Shown piece by piece: positions 8,475 through 17,553 of a DNA stretch of 64,000 nucleotides (positions are counted from its first letter, which is position 1; every line of letters begins with the position of its first letter). The position numbers and the translations under genes are program-made. Where the stretch lies: the NCBI GenBank assembly GCA_900317845.1, contig ONII01000011.1, positions 109,933 through 173,932 on the forward strand, written 5' to 3'. Below the pieces are notes generated by a model. The model had not been told where the DNA came from. It did no database searches and saw nothing but the letters and a program-made list of their open reading frames with translations. Source of the stretch: an uncultured Bacteroidales bacterium. GTDB lineage: Bacteria; Bacteroidota; Bacteroidia; Bacteroidales; UBA932.

Positions 8475-10418
8475 TTATAACTTTTTGTATTCTGCTTTTT
8501 GGTTACCGCCGTTTACGATGTCCTTCACCAGGTAGTGGAGGTACATTTCCAGGTTGGTGTAGCGTTTGTCCGGATCCAGGGTGTACTCAGAGGCATCCTT
8601 GGGGTCGCTCTTGTTCAGGCCCCAGGCGTCCTCAACCGTGTTGGGGATGCCGTCGGAGTCTGCGTCGCGAAGGGCGCTGACCTGCTCTTCGGTAGCTTTG
8701 TACACCGGCCAGCCGTTCACCCACGTACCGTCATCCACGTCTGTCTGGGTGTCGATGAGGCCTTTATAGGAACGCTCCACGGAAACCCACTGTTTTTTGT
8801 CTTTGTCGTATTTCTTGGGATTAAGATTACTGCCTTGATAAGTGAAAGTACCGTCCTTCGTCTCCTTTGCTATTCGTGCATCAATTCCGTCACGGGCATA
8901 ACTGGCACCAGCATAAGCCAAGACACTGTTAAATGCGTCGCTTGCACTATGGATACTTTGCTCATAATCTCCGGTAAACGGTGAAGTCTCTTTAATTTGA
9001 GAAACAGTAGAAGCATTGTAATATACGCCAACTGGAGCTTTTGTACCAGCCGTCCAGTTATCTGAGTTAATTGCACTCTTCCCCTCCATGATGTTGCCAT
9101 CCATGTAAAAATGACCAGGCAGGATGGTACCGCCACAATTGCTGCAGGAAGTAGTGGGTTGAATAAGCCAAATATGATCTGAAGGAGTAACGGGACCGGG
9201 TTTATAGTAATTGTTGAAGAAGTTATACTTCCTATACTCATCACCGTTATTCTTGGAACTCTCACCACCATAACAGGTGTTTCCCTCCCAGTTGTAAACC
9301 ACATTATTGAAAATAGAAACAGGCCCCTTCTGATGGGAAACGTAGTCGTGGTCAATACGGGGATTGCGACTGTCATGGTGGGCCAGCAAGTTGTGATGAT
9401 AACTCGCATGCGTACCACCCCAGATGCCGCCATATCCATGAGGGCCCTTATCATGAATGGAATTTCTCAGGCTCTCGGAGACAATGTTCCACTGGAAGGT
9501 AAAGTCTTTCATGCCATAGAACGACGCACACTCGTCGGTACACCAGCTGATGGAGCAATGGTCAATAATGATTTTCTCGAAAGAATCACCATACTTGTCC
9601 ATTACCTGCATGGCATCGTCCTCGGTCTGCTTCTCGTCACCCATCCGGCAGCGGATAAAGCGCACAATCACGTTACTGGCATGAATGCGGAAAGTATAGT
9701 TTTTCAGGCAGATACCGTCGCCAGGGGCAGTTTGTCCGGCAATAGTCAGGTCACCCTTCTTGATTTGCAGTTGTTTCTGAAGCGCGATGGTTCCGGCCAC
9801 GTCAAAAACAATGGTAAGCGGGCGCTCGGCATTCTCAATGCCATAGCGGAGCGTACCCTGGGTGTTGTTGTCGTCCAGGGACGTCACATGGTATATCTTG
9901 CCCCCACGGCCGCCGGTGGCGAACATGCCGCCGCCTTCTGCACCCGGGAAAGCACGGGCCATGCCGTCTTCCTCTGCCTCGGGAATTCCGAATTCTTCAT
10001 AGGCAATGGTGGGATCCGTACCGGGATCGACACCGGGATCATCTTCACCGGCCGTTTTGGCCTCAAGGGTAGCACCGGCGCTCTTGCTGTCCCCCACTAC
10101 GGCAAATACCGTGAACTGATACGTGGTAGCTTTGGTGAGCCCGTCCACTTTCACATTGCGGTTAGACGTTGAGCCTTCTTTTACGGTGGTGGAGCCCTGC
10201 GTGAGCGTATAGCTGAACTTTACGCCGGACTGCGGGTCCCACTGGAATGTGAGGGACGTTTCGGTGGTTTTGCCATCCAGAACCTTGAGTCCGGTGGGCT
10301 GCTTGGGCGTTACGGTGGAAGGCGTTTCACTTCCGCCGCCGGGCTGCTCCGGATTGGTCTTGTTGCCACATGCGATGACCATCAGGGCCATGGCTATACA
10401 AAGAATGCGATGCTTCAT
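8475..10418 (-). CDS. Family PL1 pectate lyase lipoprotein with N-terminal fibronectin III domain
   Basis: A 647-residue protein. The signal ends in a lipobox (VIAC, Cys17), followed by a Pro/Gly/Ser linker, one fibronectin III domain (about 37-125) and a right-handed beta-helix pectate lyase (about 150-600). PL1 signatures include GAEGGGMFATGGRGG, TIVFDVAGTIAL, IDHCSISWCTDECAS (the Ca-binding DHCS) and the later DSRNPRIDH. It cleaves homogalacturonan by beta-elimination, giving the 4,5-unsaturated ends used by the neighbouring GH105. Its start overlaps the GH105 stop by 4 nt (ATGA). About 8820-9480 is clearly more AT-rich than its flanks, suggesting recombination within the gene. Confidence 0.92.
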   Translation of the reverse strand: MKHRILCIAMALMVIACGNKTNPEQPGGGSETPSTVTPKQPTGLKVLDGKTTETSLTFQWDPQSGVKFSYTLTQGSTTVKEGSTSNRNVKVDGLTKATTYQFTVFAVVGDSKSAGATLEAKTAGEDDPGVDPGTDPTIAYEEFGIPEAEEDGMARAFPGAEGGGMFATGGRGGKIYHVTSLDDNNTQGTLRYGIENAERPLTIVFDVAGTIALQKQLQIKKGDLTIAGQTAPGDGICLKNYTFRIHASNVIVRFIRCRMGDEKQTEDDAMQVMDKYGDSFEKIIIDHCSISWCTDECASFYGMKDFTFQWNIVSESLRNSIHDKGPHGYGGIWGGTHASYHHNLLAHHDSRNPRIDHDYVSHQKGPVSIFNNVVYNWEGNTCYGGESSKNNGDEYRKYNFFNNYYKPGPVTPSDHIWLIQPTTSCSNCGGTILPGHFYMDGNIMEGKSAINSDNWTAGTKAPVGVYYNASTVSQIKETSPFTGDYEQSIHSASDAFNSVLAYAGASYARDGIDARIAKETKDGTFTYQGSNLNPKKYDKDKKQWVSVERSYKGLIDTQTDVDDGTWVNGWPVYKATEEQVSALRDADSDGIPNTVEDAWGLNKSDPKDASEYTLDPDKRYTNLEMYLHYLVKDIVNGGNQKAEYKKL

Positions 10419-11569
10419 AGTCTTTCATATTCAAGCGCAGCCCAAATGAGGGGGCCGATGCCCTTGGGGTCATTTGCGCGCACGCGTTCATTAATATAAT
10501 ACTCGTAGTCTCCCCTGCGGTTGTCCTTGCCCCCCAGGCCGGCCACCTCGCAGCACTGGTTCAGGTTCACCAGGCCGTCCTCTTCCGTCACAAAGGTGCT
10601 CAGCAGGGACTGATAGCTCTGCCTGGCGCCGTCCAGATTGGAGAGCACACCCAGCCGGCAGCCTTTGAGCCAGGCGTAGGTGAACATGGCGCTGCAGGTA
10701 GCTTCCAGGTAGTTCCCCTGCCGATAGGGCTGGTCCAGCACCTGGAACCACATGCCCGTCTGTTTATCGGCATAGAGCGGAAGTACCTGATATACATTGT
10801 TCAGGATGCCGATGAGGCAGTCCTTGTAAGGGCCATCCGGAAAAATCTCAACCACATCTACCAGGGCCATGGCGTACCAACCTAAGGCACGGCCCCAGGC
10901 GTGGTCGCTCTGACCGGTCTCCGGGTTGCACCAGAACATGCTGTGGGAGCTGTCCCAGGCGTGGCGGAGGAGACCATTGGTGACGTCGTAGGTATGATTG
11001 TACACCGTGGTGAACTGCAGCACGATATCGGCAAAATTCTGCTCCCGCTGGAGACTGTCCGTCACATAGCGGGTGGTGTACTCCGCATAGAAGGGCTGGG
11101 CCATGTACAGGCCGTCCAGCCACATTTGATTGGGATAAATCTTCTTGTGCCAGAAGCCGCCTTCCGGGGTGCGGGGCTGGCTTTGCAGCTGGCTGTAAAG
11201 GGTATCCATGGCCACGCGGTATTTCTCCTTGCCGGTAAGGTCCAACAACTGGAACAGCGTCCGGCCCGGGCACACATGATCCAGGGAATAATTGCTCTTC
11301 TTGTACTTGTAGATGGTGCCGGTGCTGTCGATGATGGCATCGTACCAGGCATCTACGTAGGAAAGGGCCTCGGGAGAGGCGTCCAATATGGCCTTGAGCT
11401 CCAGGCCGGTGGTGTAGTTCCATTTGAGCTTGCCTTCCAGGCCGTCAATGTAGCTGGCTTCCGGGTTCCGGGCCATTTCGCTCCGGACCACTTGCAAAGA
11501 CAGCGGTGCCTTGGCCGTTGTACATGCGGTCAAGGCAGCTGCCAGAAGTATGACACTTAATCTGTTCAT
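10415..11569 (-). CDS. Glycoside hydrolase family 105 unsaturated rhamnogalacturonyl/galacturonyl hydrolase
   Basis: A 384-residue lipoprotein candidate (lipobox LTAC, Cys16) with the alpha/alpha-barrel pattern of GH105/GH88. MWLDGLYMAQPF carries the probable catalytic Asp, and DHAWGRALGWYAMALVD and GNYLEATCSAMFTYAWLKG are family blocks. It hydrates and removes the 4,5-unsaturated uronate that lyases leave at the non-reducing end. The gene starts directly after the CE12-CE8 stop and its own stop overlaps the pectate lyase start, so the cluster is translationally coupled. The lipobox suggests periplasmic or outer-membrane location. Confidence 0.9.
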   Translation of the reverse strand: MNRLSVILLAAALTACTTAKAPLSLQVVRSEMARNPEASYIDGLEGKLKWNYTTGLELKAILDASPEALSYVDAWYDAIIDSTGTIYKYKKSNYSLDHVCPGRTLFQLLDLTGKEKYRVAMDTLYSQLQSQPRTPEGGFWHKKIYPNQMWLDGLYMAQPFYAEYTTRYVTDSLQREQNFADIVLQFTTVYNHTYDVTNGLLRHAWDSSHSMFWCNPETGQSDHAWGRALGWYAMALVDVVEIFPDGPYKDCLIGILNNVYQVLPLYADKQTGMWFQVLDQPYRQGNYLEATCSAMFTYAWLKGCRLGVLSNLDGARQSYQSLLSTFVTEEDGLVNLNQCCEVAGLGGKDNRRGDYEYYINERVRANDPKGIGPLIWAALEYERL

Positions 11570-13189
11570 TTACTTGTTGTTGTACGGGTCCCAAACAATA
11601 TTGTCCTGCGTCTGGAACATCACCTTATCAAAGGTGTAGTCCTGCGGTTTGATCTTGTGCGCCCACTTTACCCGCACTCCGGCGGCACCGGGGCCGGTGT
11701 TCCCCCACTCTCCGTAGAAGGAATTTTTTTTGGTATCCGGCTTGCCATCCTTCTCCCAGTCGTGCCAGCCTTCCGGCAGTATGTGGGAACCTAACTCACA
11801 CTCGATGAATACGGTTTTGGCATAAGCCCCCCAGGGACGGCCCAGATAGCATTTGGTCACGCCTTCGTCGGCCGTAAGTTTGCAGCGATAGAAGACATAC
11901 CCGTACTTCTGGCCTTCCAGGGTGCTGGCGGCGGTGATATAAGAGTCCTTCTTGGAGCGGATTTCGCAATTCTCGAAATAGGCGATGCTGGTTCCGAAGA
12001 TGAAGTCCGTGGTGCCTTCAATGTAGCAGTCCTTGAAGTAGTTGCGCTTGATACCGCCGAACTTTCCGAATCGGCCATAGGTGTAAAGGGTATCCTGATT
12101 GCCCAGGAAACGGCAGCGGTTGAAAAAGAGGAAGTCGCCGTCCGTGAAGCAGGCCACGGCCTGGCCGATGTTCTTCCCTTCCCCGGCGCTGTTCTCAAAG
12201 GTAATGTCCTGGAAGGTGATGTAGCTGGCGTGGATGTAGATGCTGGCGCTGCCGGACGTGCCAATAGGGAAATCGCGGCCGGGCCAGTTTTTCTTGGCGT
12301 ATTTGTCGTAGGTAAGGATGGTACTCCGGGCATCCTCGCCCTGGAAGAGTACGCGGAACTTGGTGTGGGGGATGTTAATCTCTTCCTTGTACACGCCGTT
12401 CTTAATGAGTACACGCGTAATTTCCTTGTGGCTGTAGTTGGGGATGGCGTTTACGCCTTCCTGCACCGTCTGGTAGTCGCCGTGGCCATCGGCCGCAATC
12501 ACAATGTGGTAATACACAAGGTGTTTGGCAATTTCCGGCAGCTGTTCCTTGATTTTGTCGCAAACGATTTCCGTCACTTTGCGGGCGCCGCAGGGCACCA
12601 GGTGGGTGTTGTCGTTCTTGCCGGTAGAAATCATGAAATAGGCTTTGGAGGCGTCGTCGCCCAGTTCCTCCAGCCAGTCCAGCGTGGGGGTGGTCATGTC
12701 GATGAAGGTAACACCCATCTCCTTCGCTACGGCCTCCATGGCGGCAGGATAGTCCGTATGGCAGTTACGGTCCAGTTTACCCTCCTTGAACCAGCGGCGG
12801 GCAATGGGACTCAGGAGCACCGGAGTGCCGCCTTTCTCGCGCACGCCTTTTACGAAGGTGCGGAGGTTGTCCTGGTAGGCGCCGTACGCCGGAGCGTAGC
12901 GGGCAGGATCGTCCGCCTTGGCGTCGTTATGACCGAATTCAATAAACACGTAGTCGCCGGGCTGCACGGCATTGTATACCTTATCCCACAGGCCCAGGTC
13001 GATGAAGCTTTTGGTGCTGCGCCCGTTCTGGGCATAGTTGACAACCTGCACATCCTTATCCAGGAAATTGGGGAACATCATGCCCCAGCCGCGCTCCTGA
13101 CCGGCTTTGGGCAGGTCTTTTTCTGCCATGGTGCTGTCCCCCATCAGGTGGATGGTGAACAAGGCTGCTGTTAGAAGGGAAAGAATCAT
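11570..13189 (-). CDS. Bifunctional pectin esterase: rhamnogalacturonan acetylesterase (CE12) fused to pectin methylesterase (CE8)
   Basis: A 539-residue fusion. Residues 1-225 are an SGNH esterase of the CE12 type: block I GDST, block III FIEFGHNDAK and the C-terminal NDNTHL carrying Asp/His. Residues about 230-535 are a CE8 pectin methylesterase with QAVACF, NQDTLY, GTTDFIFGT (catalytic Asp) and LGRPWGAYAKTV. Together they would remove acetyl and methyl esters so that GH28 and PL1 can act. It overlaps the GH28 stop by 4 nt. The hydrophobic N-terminus is unusually short: only about 11 residues precede the first catalytic strand, so export by a normal signal peptide is uncertain. Confidence 0.92.
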   Translation of the reverse strand: MILSLLTAALFTIHLMGDSTMAEKDLPKAGQERGWGMMFPNFLDKDVQVVNYAQNGRSTKSFIDLGLWDKVYNAVQPGDYVFIEFGHNDAKADDPARYAPAYGAYQDNLRTFVKGVREKGGTPVLLSPIARRWFKEGKLDRNCHTDYPAAMEAVAKEMGVTFIDMTTPTLDWLEELGDDASKAYFMISTGKNDNTHLVPCGARKVTEIVCDKIKEQLPEIAKHLVYYHIVIAADGHGDYQTVQEGVNAIPNYSHKEITRVLIKNGVYKEEINIPHTKFRVLFQGEDARSTILTYDKYAKKNWPGRDFPIGTSGSASIYIHASYITFQDITFENSAGEGKNIGQAVACFTDGDFLFFNRCRFLGNQDTLYTYGRFGKFGGIKRNYFKDCYIEGTTDFIFGTSIAYFENCEIRSKKDSYITAASTLEGQKYGYVFYRCKLTADEGVTKCYLGRPWGAYAKTVFIECELGSHILPEGWHDWEKDGKPDTKKNSFYGEWGNTGPGAAGVRVKWAHKIKPQDYTFDKVMFQTQDNIVWDPYNNK

Positions 13190-14646
13190 AACTTTTCGCC
13201 ATTTACAATTACGTTATCGAAGGTGACATTCTTGGCGAAATGCACCTCTGCGCCCTTCTGGGCGGTGAAAATGCTGTTCCGGAAGTCCAGGTTGGTCACC
13301 GGCATTTCCGGGAGGCCGTTCACAAAAATGGCCTGCTTGGCACCGGAGCAAACCATGTCGCTCATGTGCATGTCGCGGAATTCCGGGGTGGTCTCGTCCA
13401 CGGGCTGGACGTCTGCGGTGTCATCGTCCCCTTTGTCACTGGCGGCCACGCCGGCATAATACAGGTTGAAGATGACGCCGTAGGAGACGATGTCTTTCAT
13501 GTAAATGTGGTCGCACCAGATGTTTTTCACCACGCCGCCACGGCCGCGGGTGCTCTTGAAACGGAGGCCCACATCCGTACCCAGGAAGCGGCAGCCGCTC
13601 ACCCAGATGTTTTCCACACCGCCGCTCATTTCCGAGCCCACCACAAAGCCGCCATGGCCGTGGTACACGGTGCAGTCCTTGATAATCAGGTTTTTGCAGG
13701 GCTTGGCATGGCGCCGGCCGTCGGCGTCCTTGCCGCTCTTGATGCAAATGGCATCGTCCCCCACATCGAAACTGGAGCCGGTGAGAATCACATTCTCGCA
13801 GCCTTCGATGTCTATGCCGTCGCCGTTGGTGGAATAGTGCGGGGCGCGGACGCTGATGTTCCTGATGGTGACATCCTTGCACCAGAGGGGGTGCAGGTTC
13901 CAGCAGGGGGAATTCTGGAAGGAAGTGTCTTCCAGGAGCACCCGCTCGCAGTTACGGAAGCTGAGCATGACGGGGCGAAGGAAGGTCTTGATCCACTCTT
14001 CGTCCAGGCTCTGGTCCTGGAAATTAAGGCTGCCGGCGGTTTTGCGGGCGGCCATGTAGCCTTCGTCCGGATACCAGACGCTGCCGTCCTCCGACAGCAC
14101 GCCGCCGCGCTTGAGAATGGTTTTCCAGGTATCGTCCCCCACTTTACGGCGCTTGACTTCCCGCCAGGGGTCTCCGTTGCCGTCAATGACACCCTTGCCG
14201 GTAATGGCAATGTCCGTGGCACCTTCCGCATGCAGCGGAGACAGGCAGCGGCGCACATCCAGGCCTTCAAAATTGGTGTCGATGATGGGATACAGGCTTT
14301 GGTCCGTGGAGAAAACAATAACGGCATCCTGATCCAGGTGCAGCTCGATATGGCTTTGCAGGCCGATAGGGCCGGTGAGCCAGATACCGGCCGGTACCTC
14401 CAGGCGGCCGCCACCCAGACCGGCCAAGTGATCGATGGCCTTGGCAAAGGCCTCCGTATTCAGCGTAACGCCGTCCCCTACTGCGCCAAAATCCGTCAGG
14501 CAAACGCTGCGGCTTGGGATGGAAGGAAGCTGGACACGGGGCATTTCGAAGGGAACGCCTTCATACACATTGGTTTCCGAAGTGGAACAGCAGGCCGATG
14601 CCAAAAAGGCGGCTGCAAGCATGCGAATCAAGGAGGATGCGGTCAT
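13186..14646 (-). CDS. Glycoside hydrolase family 28 polygalacturonase
   Basis: A 486-residue right-handed beta-helix enzyme with all GH28 signatures: NGDGIDIEGCENV, the catalytic pair in FDVGDDAICIKSGKD, the G-H-G loop VYHGHGGFVVGSEMSGG, and the RFKSTRGRGG substrate-binding RxK. The N-terminus carries a lipoprotein-like signal (LASAC). It hydrolyses alpha-1,4 galacturonosyl bonds; the insert-rich bacterial type is often exo-acting, but that cannot be decided here. It is the first gene of the leftward pectin operon. A TATATTTG box about 30 bp upstream is its likely promoter, and the divergent LacI-type gene is its likely regulator. Confidence 0.94.
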   Translation of the reverse strand: MTASSLIRMLAAAFLASACCSTSETNVYEGVPFEMPRVQLPSIPSRSVCLTDFGAVGDGVTLNTEAFAKAIDHLAGLGGGRLEVPAGIWLTGPIGLQSHIELHLDQDAVIVFSTDQSLYPIIDTNFEGLDVRRCLSPLHAEGATDIAITGKGVIDGNGDPWREVKRRKVGDDTWKTILKRGGVLSEDGSVWYPDEGYMAARKTAGSLNFQDQSLDEEWIKTFLRPVMLSFRNCERVLLEDTSFQNSPCWNLHPLWCKDVTIRNISVRAPHYSTNGDGIDIEGCENVILTGSSFDVGDDAICIKSGKDADGRRHAKPCKNLIIKDCTVYHGHGGFVVGSEMSGGVENIWVSGCRFLGTDVGLRFKSTRGRGGVVKNIWCDHIYMKDIVSYGVIFNLYYAGVAASDKGDDDTADVQPVDETTPEFRDMHMSDMVCSGAKQAIFVNGLPEMPVTNLDFRNSIFTAQKGAEVHFAKNVTFDNVIVNGEKL

Positions 14647-14676
14647 TCGTTTTAATTTTCAATTAAAGTGGCGATG

Positions 14677-14684
14677 CAAATATA
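14677..14684 (-). promoter_or_regulatory. Probable -7 box (TATATTTG) of the pectin operon
   Basis: On the minus strand TATATTTG matches the Bacteroidota TAnnTTTG box and would give a leader of about 25 nt before the GH28 start at 14646. No TTTG -33 element lies at the right distance, which fits a regulated promoter. Confidence 0.6.
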
Positions 14685-14700
14685 CACCTATTTTTTTAAT

Positions 14701-14744
14701 TTCCGTTACCGTGCACGGAATTTTTTCAACAGAACTTTTCAACA
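14701..14744. promoter_or_regulatory. Candidate operator sites in the pectin/LacI divergent region
   Basis: The perfect palindrome CCGTGCACGG (14709-14718) lies about 40 bp upstream of the predicted pectin-operon transcription start. Next to it, TTTTCAACA occurs twice (14723-14731 and 14736-14744), 13 bp apart. Either is a plausible site for the adjacent LacI-family protein. This is inference from position and symmetry. Confidence 0.4.
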
Positions 14745-14803
14745 TGCCCCACAGCGCACTCAAGGGCCACCGTGAACGGGCACGAAAAAAATATTTTAAA
14801 AAG

Positions 14804-14835
14804 TTTGGGTGTCCTCGTGATTTTATTTATCTTTG
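14804..14835 (+). promoter_or_regulatory. Promoter of the LacI-family regulator gene
   Basis: TTTG (14804-14807), 20 bp, then TATCTTTG (14828-14835) is a full match to the Bacteroidota consensus. The box ends only 4 nt before the ATG at 14840, so the mRNA is predicted to be leaderless or nearly so. Confidence 0.8.
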
Positions 14836-14839
14836 CGCT

Positions 14840-15886
14840 ATGGAGAAAGTGACTATCAACGACATCGCCCGTCTCACCGGCCTTTCCAAAGGAACGGTGG
14901 ACCGTGTTCTGCACAACCGCGGAGAAGTATCCAAGAAAAGCTATGAAAAAGTAATGGCCTGCATCCGGGAGATGGGCTACGAACCCAACGTGTATGCTTC
15001 CCTTCTCGCCGGCAAGGGAAAAGGCAGCATTGCCGTGGTACTCCCCCGCCCGGAGGAAGGAAGCTACTGGGAGCTGGCGAGTAGCGGTATCGGCAAAGCA
15101 GAGGAATCCGGGCGTCAGGTAGGTGTGCACACCCAGCTTTTCACCTATAACGAATTCAGCGCAGACTCTTTCCGGGAAACCTGCGCCACGGTGTTGGACA
15201 GCAAGCCTTCCGGTGTAGTCATCGCCCCCATGTTCCAGTATGAGACACAGGTCTTTGTGCAGGAACTTTCCGGCCGCGGCATTCCGTACGTGTTTGTCGA
15301 CACCAAACTGGAGGAACCCGCCGGCCACCTGGCCTTTTTTGGCATTCCCGCCTACAAAAGCGGATACCTCTGTGCCGATATGCTCCTGCAGGGGAAAACG
15401 GCAAAAGAAGTACTGGTTGTGCGCGTCATGCGGGACAAGGAACGCTCATCGGACCCCACCATCGAGCGCCGTGCCGGTTTTCAGGATTACATCCGCGAAA
15501 ACAACCCCTCCTGCACGCTACGAACCATCTTTGTCAACCCCATAGACCCGGTTGCCACAGACGAGGCCCTGTCCGCCTTCTTTACGGATTTCCCGGATGT
15601 GCGGCACGTCGTCATGTTCAACTCCCGCATCCACCTCATTGTCCCCTATCTGGAGCGCAATCCCCGTACCGGCATGCGCATTGTGGGCTTTGACAACCTG
15701 CCCGCCAATATTGCCGGACTGCAAAAGGGCATTGTGACCATGCTCATCGCCCAGCACCCGGAGCAGCAGGTGCAGGATGCCATTTCCACACTGATAGACT
15801 ACATTGTTTTCCACCGCAAGCCGGCCCGCACGGAGAACCACATGCACATGGATCTCCTTACCCGCTACAACGTGGAAGACTACTGA
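14840..15886 (+). CDS. LacI-family transcriptional regulator of the pectin locus
   Basis: A 348-residue LacI/GalR protein. The helix-turn-helix is VTINDIARLTGLSKGTVDRV (about 3-22), followed by the hinge helix region (YEPNVYASLLAG) and a periplasmic-binding-protein-like effector domain (IAVVLPRPEEG to the end, including GVVIAPMF and RIVGFDNLP). The start at 14840 is chosen because it immediately precedes the HTH and follows a strong promoter box; longer in-frame starts would run through the promoter and the divergent gene. It is transcribed away from the GH28-led operon, so it most likely senses a uronate or pectic intermediate and controls it. Its 3' end overlaps the convergent GH43 gene by 7 nt. 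Confidence 0.9.
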   Translation: MEKVTINDIARLTGLSKGTVDRVLHNRGEVSKKSYEKVMACIREMGYEPNVYASLLAGKGKGSIAVVLPRPEEGSYWELASSGIGKAEESGRQVGVHTQLFTYNEFSADSFRETCATVLDSKPSGVVIAPMFQYETQVFVQELSGRGIPYVFVDTKLEEPAGHLAFFGIPAYKSGYLCADMLLQGKTAKEVLVVRVMRDKERSSDPTIERRAGFQDYIRENNPSCTLRTIFVNPIDPVATDEALSAFFTDFPDVRHVVMFNSRIHLIVPYLERNPRTGMRIVGFDNLPANIAGLQKGIVTMLIAQHPEQQVQDAISTLIDYIVFHRKPARTENHMHMDLLTRYNVEDY

Positions 15887-17553
15887 ATGGTGAGTGCCTG
15901 AATATCTACCCAGCCACCGTCATTTTTCCAGACGGGGCGGTTGCAGAAAAAGCCGAATTTAGCACCGATCCACAGCTCCGGTTTGGCGATAAACTCCTGA
16001 TTCACAGCCTTAAAGTGCTTGCCATCCGGCGAGTACGAGAAATGACATACGGCATCCGGAACATTGCCTTTTACCGCGCGCGGTTTCACGGTGAGCCTGA
16101 CCCAAATTTCCGTCTGCCTGAAAGTGGGATACTTCACGGCCGGCACATTGCCGGAAGCGTACGGAAAATCCGGTTCGCGGAGCGTATAGGGAAGCATTGT
16201 GAGCACGGTTACCTGCTCCTTGTTACCCTTAGGGGCTTCCAGACAGGAGATATAGTCCAGTTGCGCACCCTCCGGGGTGTCTGTCAGGCGCAGTCCGGCA
16301 TAATCGTCCCCCTGCACCAGAAAGCCCGCCTGTTCCCCTTTGAGGGCGGGGTTGGGCATGAAGGTGAGCCGGGCCGTTACCGTAAACTCCTCTGCGGGGA
16401 ATTTCTGCAACAGGAGGTTGGGGCAGTTCCAGAGGTTGGCCTCCGGGGCTTTTTGCATCACCGAATACAGGCGAATGCCGCCGCCGGGCAATGCGTAGTG
16501 CCAGTACGGGGACGGAACGGTGGGATACTGCCACTCCAGCGGCAGGCCATACACACCCTGCTCCTCCAAGCACGGGGTAACGCGTTTTTCCGCGTTTTCG
16601 CGTAACGGCGTGCTCGCAGGCGCTTTCCACGCCTTCACAGGCTGTCCAACGCCATCCGCGTCCGGGTCCTCGCCAATGAGGGGCCAGCCGTCTGCCCGCC
16701 AGGTCATGGGTTGCAGGTGCAGGATACGGCCATAGGCACCCTTGTCCTGGAAATGCAGGAACCAGTCCGTTCCGTCCGGGGCCGACACCCAGGCACCCTG
16801 GTGCGGGCCATTGATGGTTCCCGGAGCCCAGGCCATCACAATCCGTTCCTCCCACGGCCCCCAGGGGCTGGCAGAACGCAGCACGGTTTGCCAACCGGTA
16901 GCCACGCCGCCGGCCGGAGCAAAAATATAGTACCACTCCCCTCGCTTGTAGAACTTGGTTCCCTCGATGGTGGGCTGGGTGAGATGGCCGTCAAAAACAA
17001 TGCGGGAAGGCCCTTCCAGGCAGGTTCCATCGGCCGAGAGCGGTGCCACAAAGACCACGCTCTTGTGCGTGGCGCGGGACCCGGCGCAGCCGTGGGACAA
17101 ATAGGCCTTTCCATCCTCGTCCCAGAACGGGCACGGGTCGATAAATCCCTTTTCACGCACTACCCATACAGGCTCTGACCATCGCCCGCGCGGATTCCGG
17201 CTGCGCACCATGAAGATGCCCCGGTCCGGGTCTCCCACGTAAATGTAGAACCAGCCGTCGTGATAGCGGATGGCCGGTGCCCATACGCCGTTTCCATGCT
17301 CCACGTCCTCCCGGAAGGCCGGGTCATAGTCCCACAGGGCAGCGCCGGTGAGTTCCCAGTGCACCAGGTCCTCCGACTCCAGGATGGGCAGGCCCGGAAA
17401 ACAGTTGAAGGACGACGCCGTCATGTAATACCGGTCCCCTACCCGGCACACATCCGGGTCTGAATAGTCCAGGTGCAGAACAGGGTTGGTGTAGCGCTGG
17501 GCCTGTGCCGTACATGCAGCCAACAGGGCAAGCAGGAGAAGGAAACGTTTCAT
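15880..17553 (-). CDS. Glycoside hydrolase family 43 lipoprotein (arabinan/xylan-type side-chain enzyme)
   Basis: A 557-residue protein with a lipobox-like signal (LLAAC, Cys14). Residues about 20-310 form a GH43 five-blade propeller with the general base in HLDYSDPDV, a second Asp in GFIDPCPFWDEDGKAYL and the general acid in TIEGTKFYKRGEWYYIFAPAGG. Residues about 350-555 are a beta-sandwich of the GH43_C2/DUF1349 kind. Typical activities are alpha-L-arabinofuranosidase, beta-xylosidase or galactan-active, and the exact one is undecidable here. Although next to the pectin locus, it is translationally coupled (ATGA overlap) to recX and thus to the rlmN operon. Confidence 0.9.
   Translation of the reverse strand: MKRFLLLLALLAACTAQAQRYTNPVLHLDYSDPDVCRVGDRYYMTASSFNCFPGLPILESEDLVHWELTGAALWDYDPAFREDVEHGNGVWAPAIRYHDGWFYIYVGDPDRGIFMVRSRNPRGRWSEPVWVVREKGFIDPCPFWDEDGKAYLSHGCAGSRATHKSVVFVAPLSADGTCLEGPSRIVFDGHLTQPTIEGTKFYKRGEWYYIFAPAGGVATGWQTVLRSASPWGPWEERIVMAWAPGTINGPHQGAWVSAPDGTDWFLHFQDKGAYGRILHLQPMTWRADGWPLIGEDPDADGVGQPVKAWKAPASTPLRENAEKRVTPCLEEQGVYGLPLEWQYPTVPSPYWHYALPGGGIRLYSVMQKAPEANLWNCPNLLLQKFPAEEFTVTARLTFMPNPALKGEQAGFLVQGDDYAGLRLTDTPEGAQLDYISCLEAPKGNKEQVTVLTMLPYTLREPDFPYASGNVPAVKYPTFRQTEIWVRLTVKPRAVKGNVPDAVCHFSYSPDGKHFKAVNQEFIAKPELWIGAKFGFFCNRPVWKNDGGWVDIQALTIQ

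Noticed and set aside
14435-14839. Upstream extension of the LacI-type regulator
   Set aside because: It would run through the divergent GH28 gene and through the regulator's own promoter; the HTH starts at 14840.
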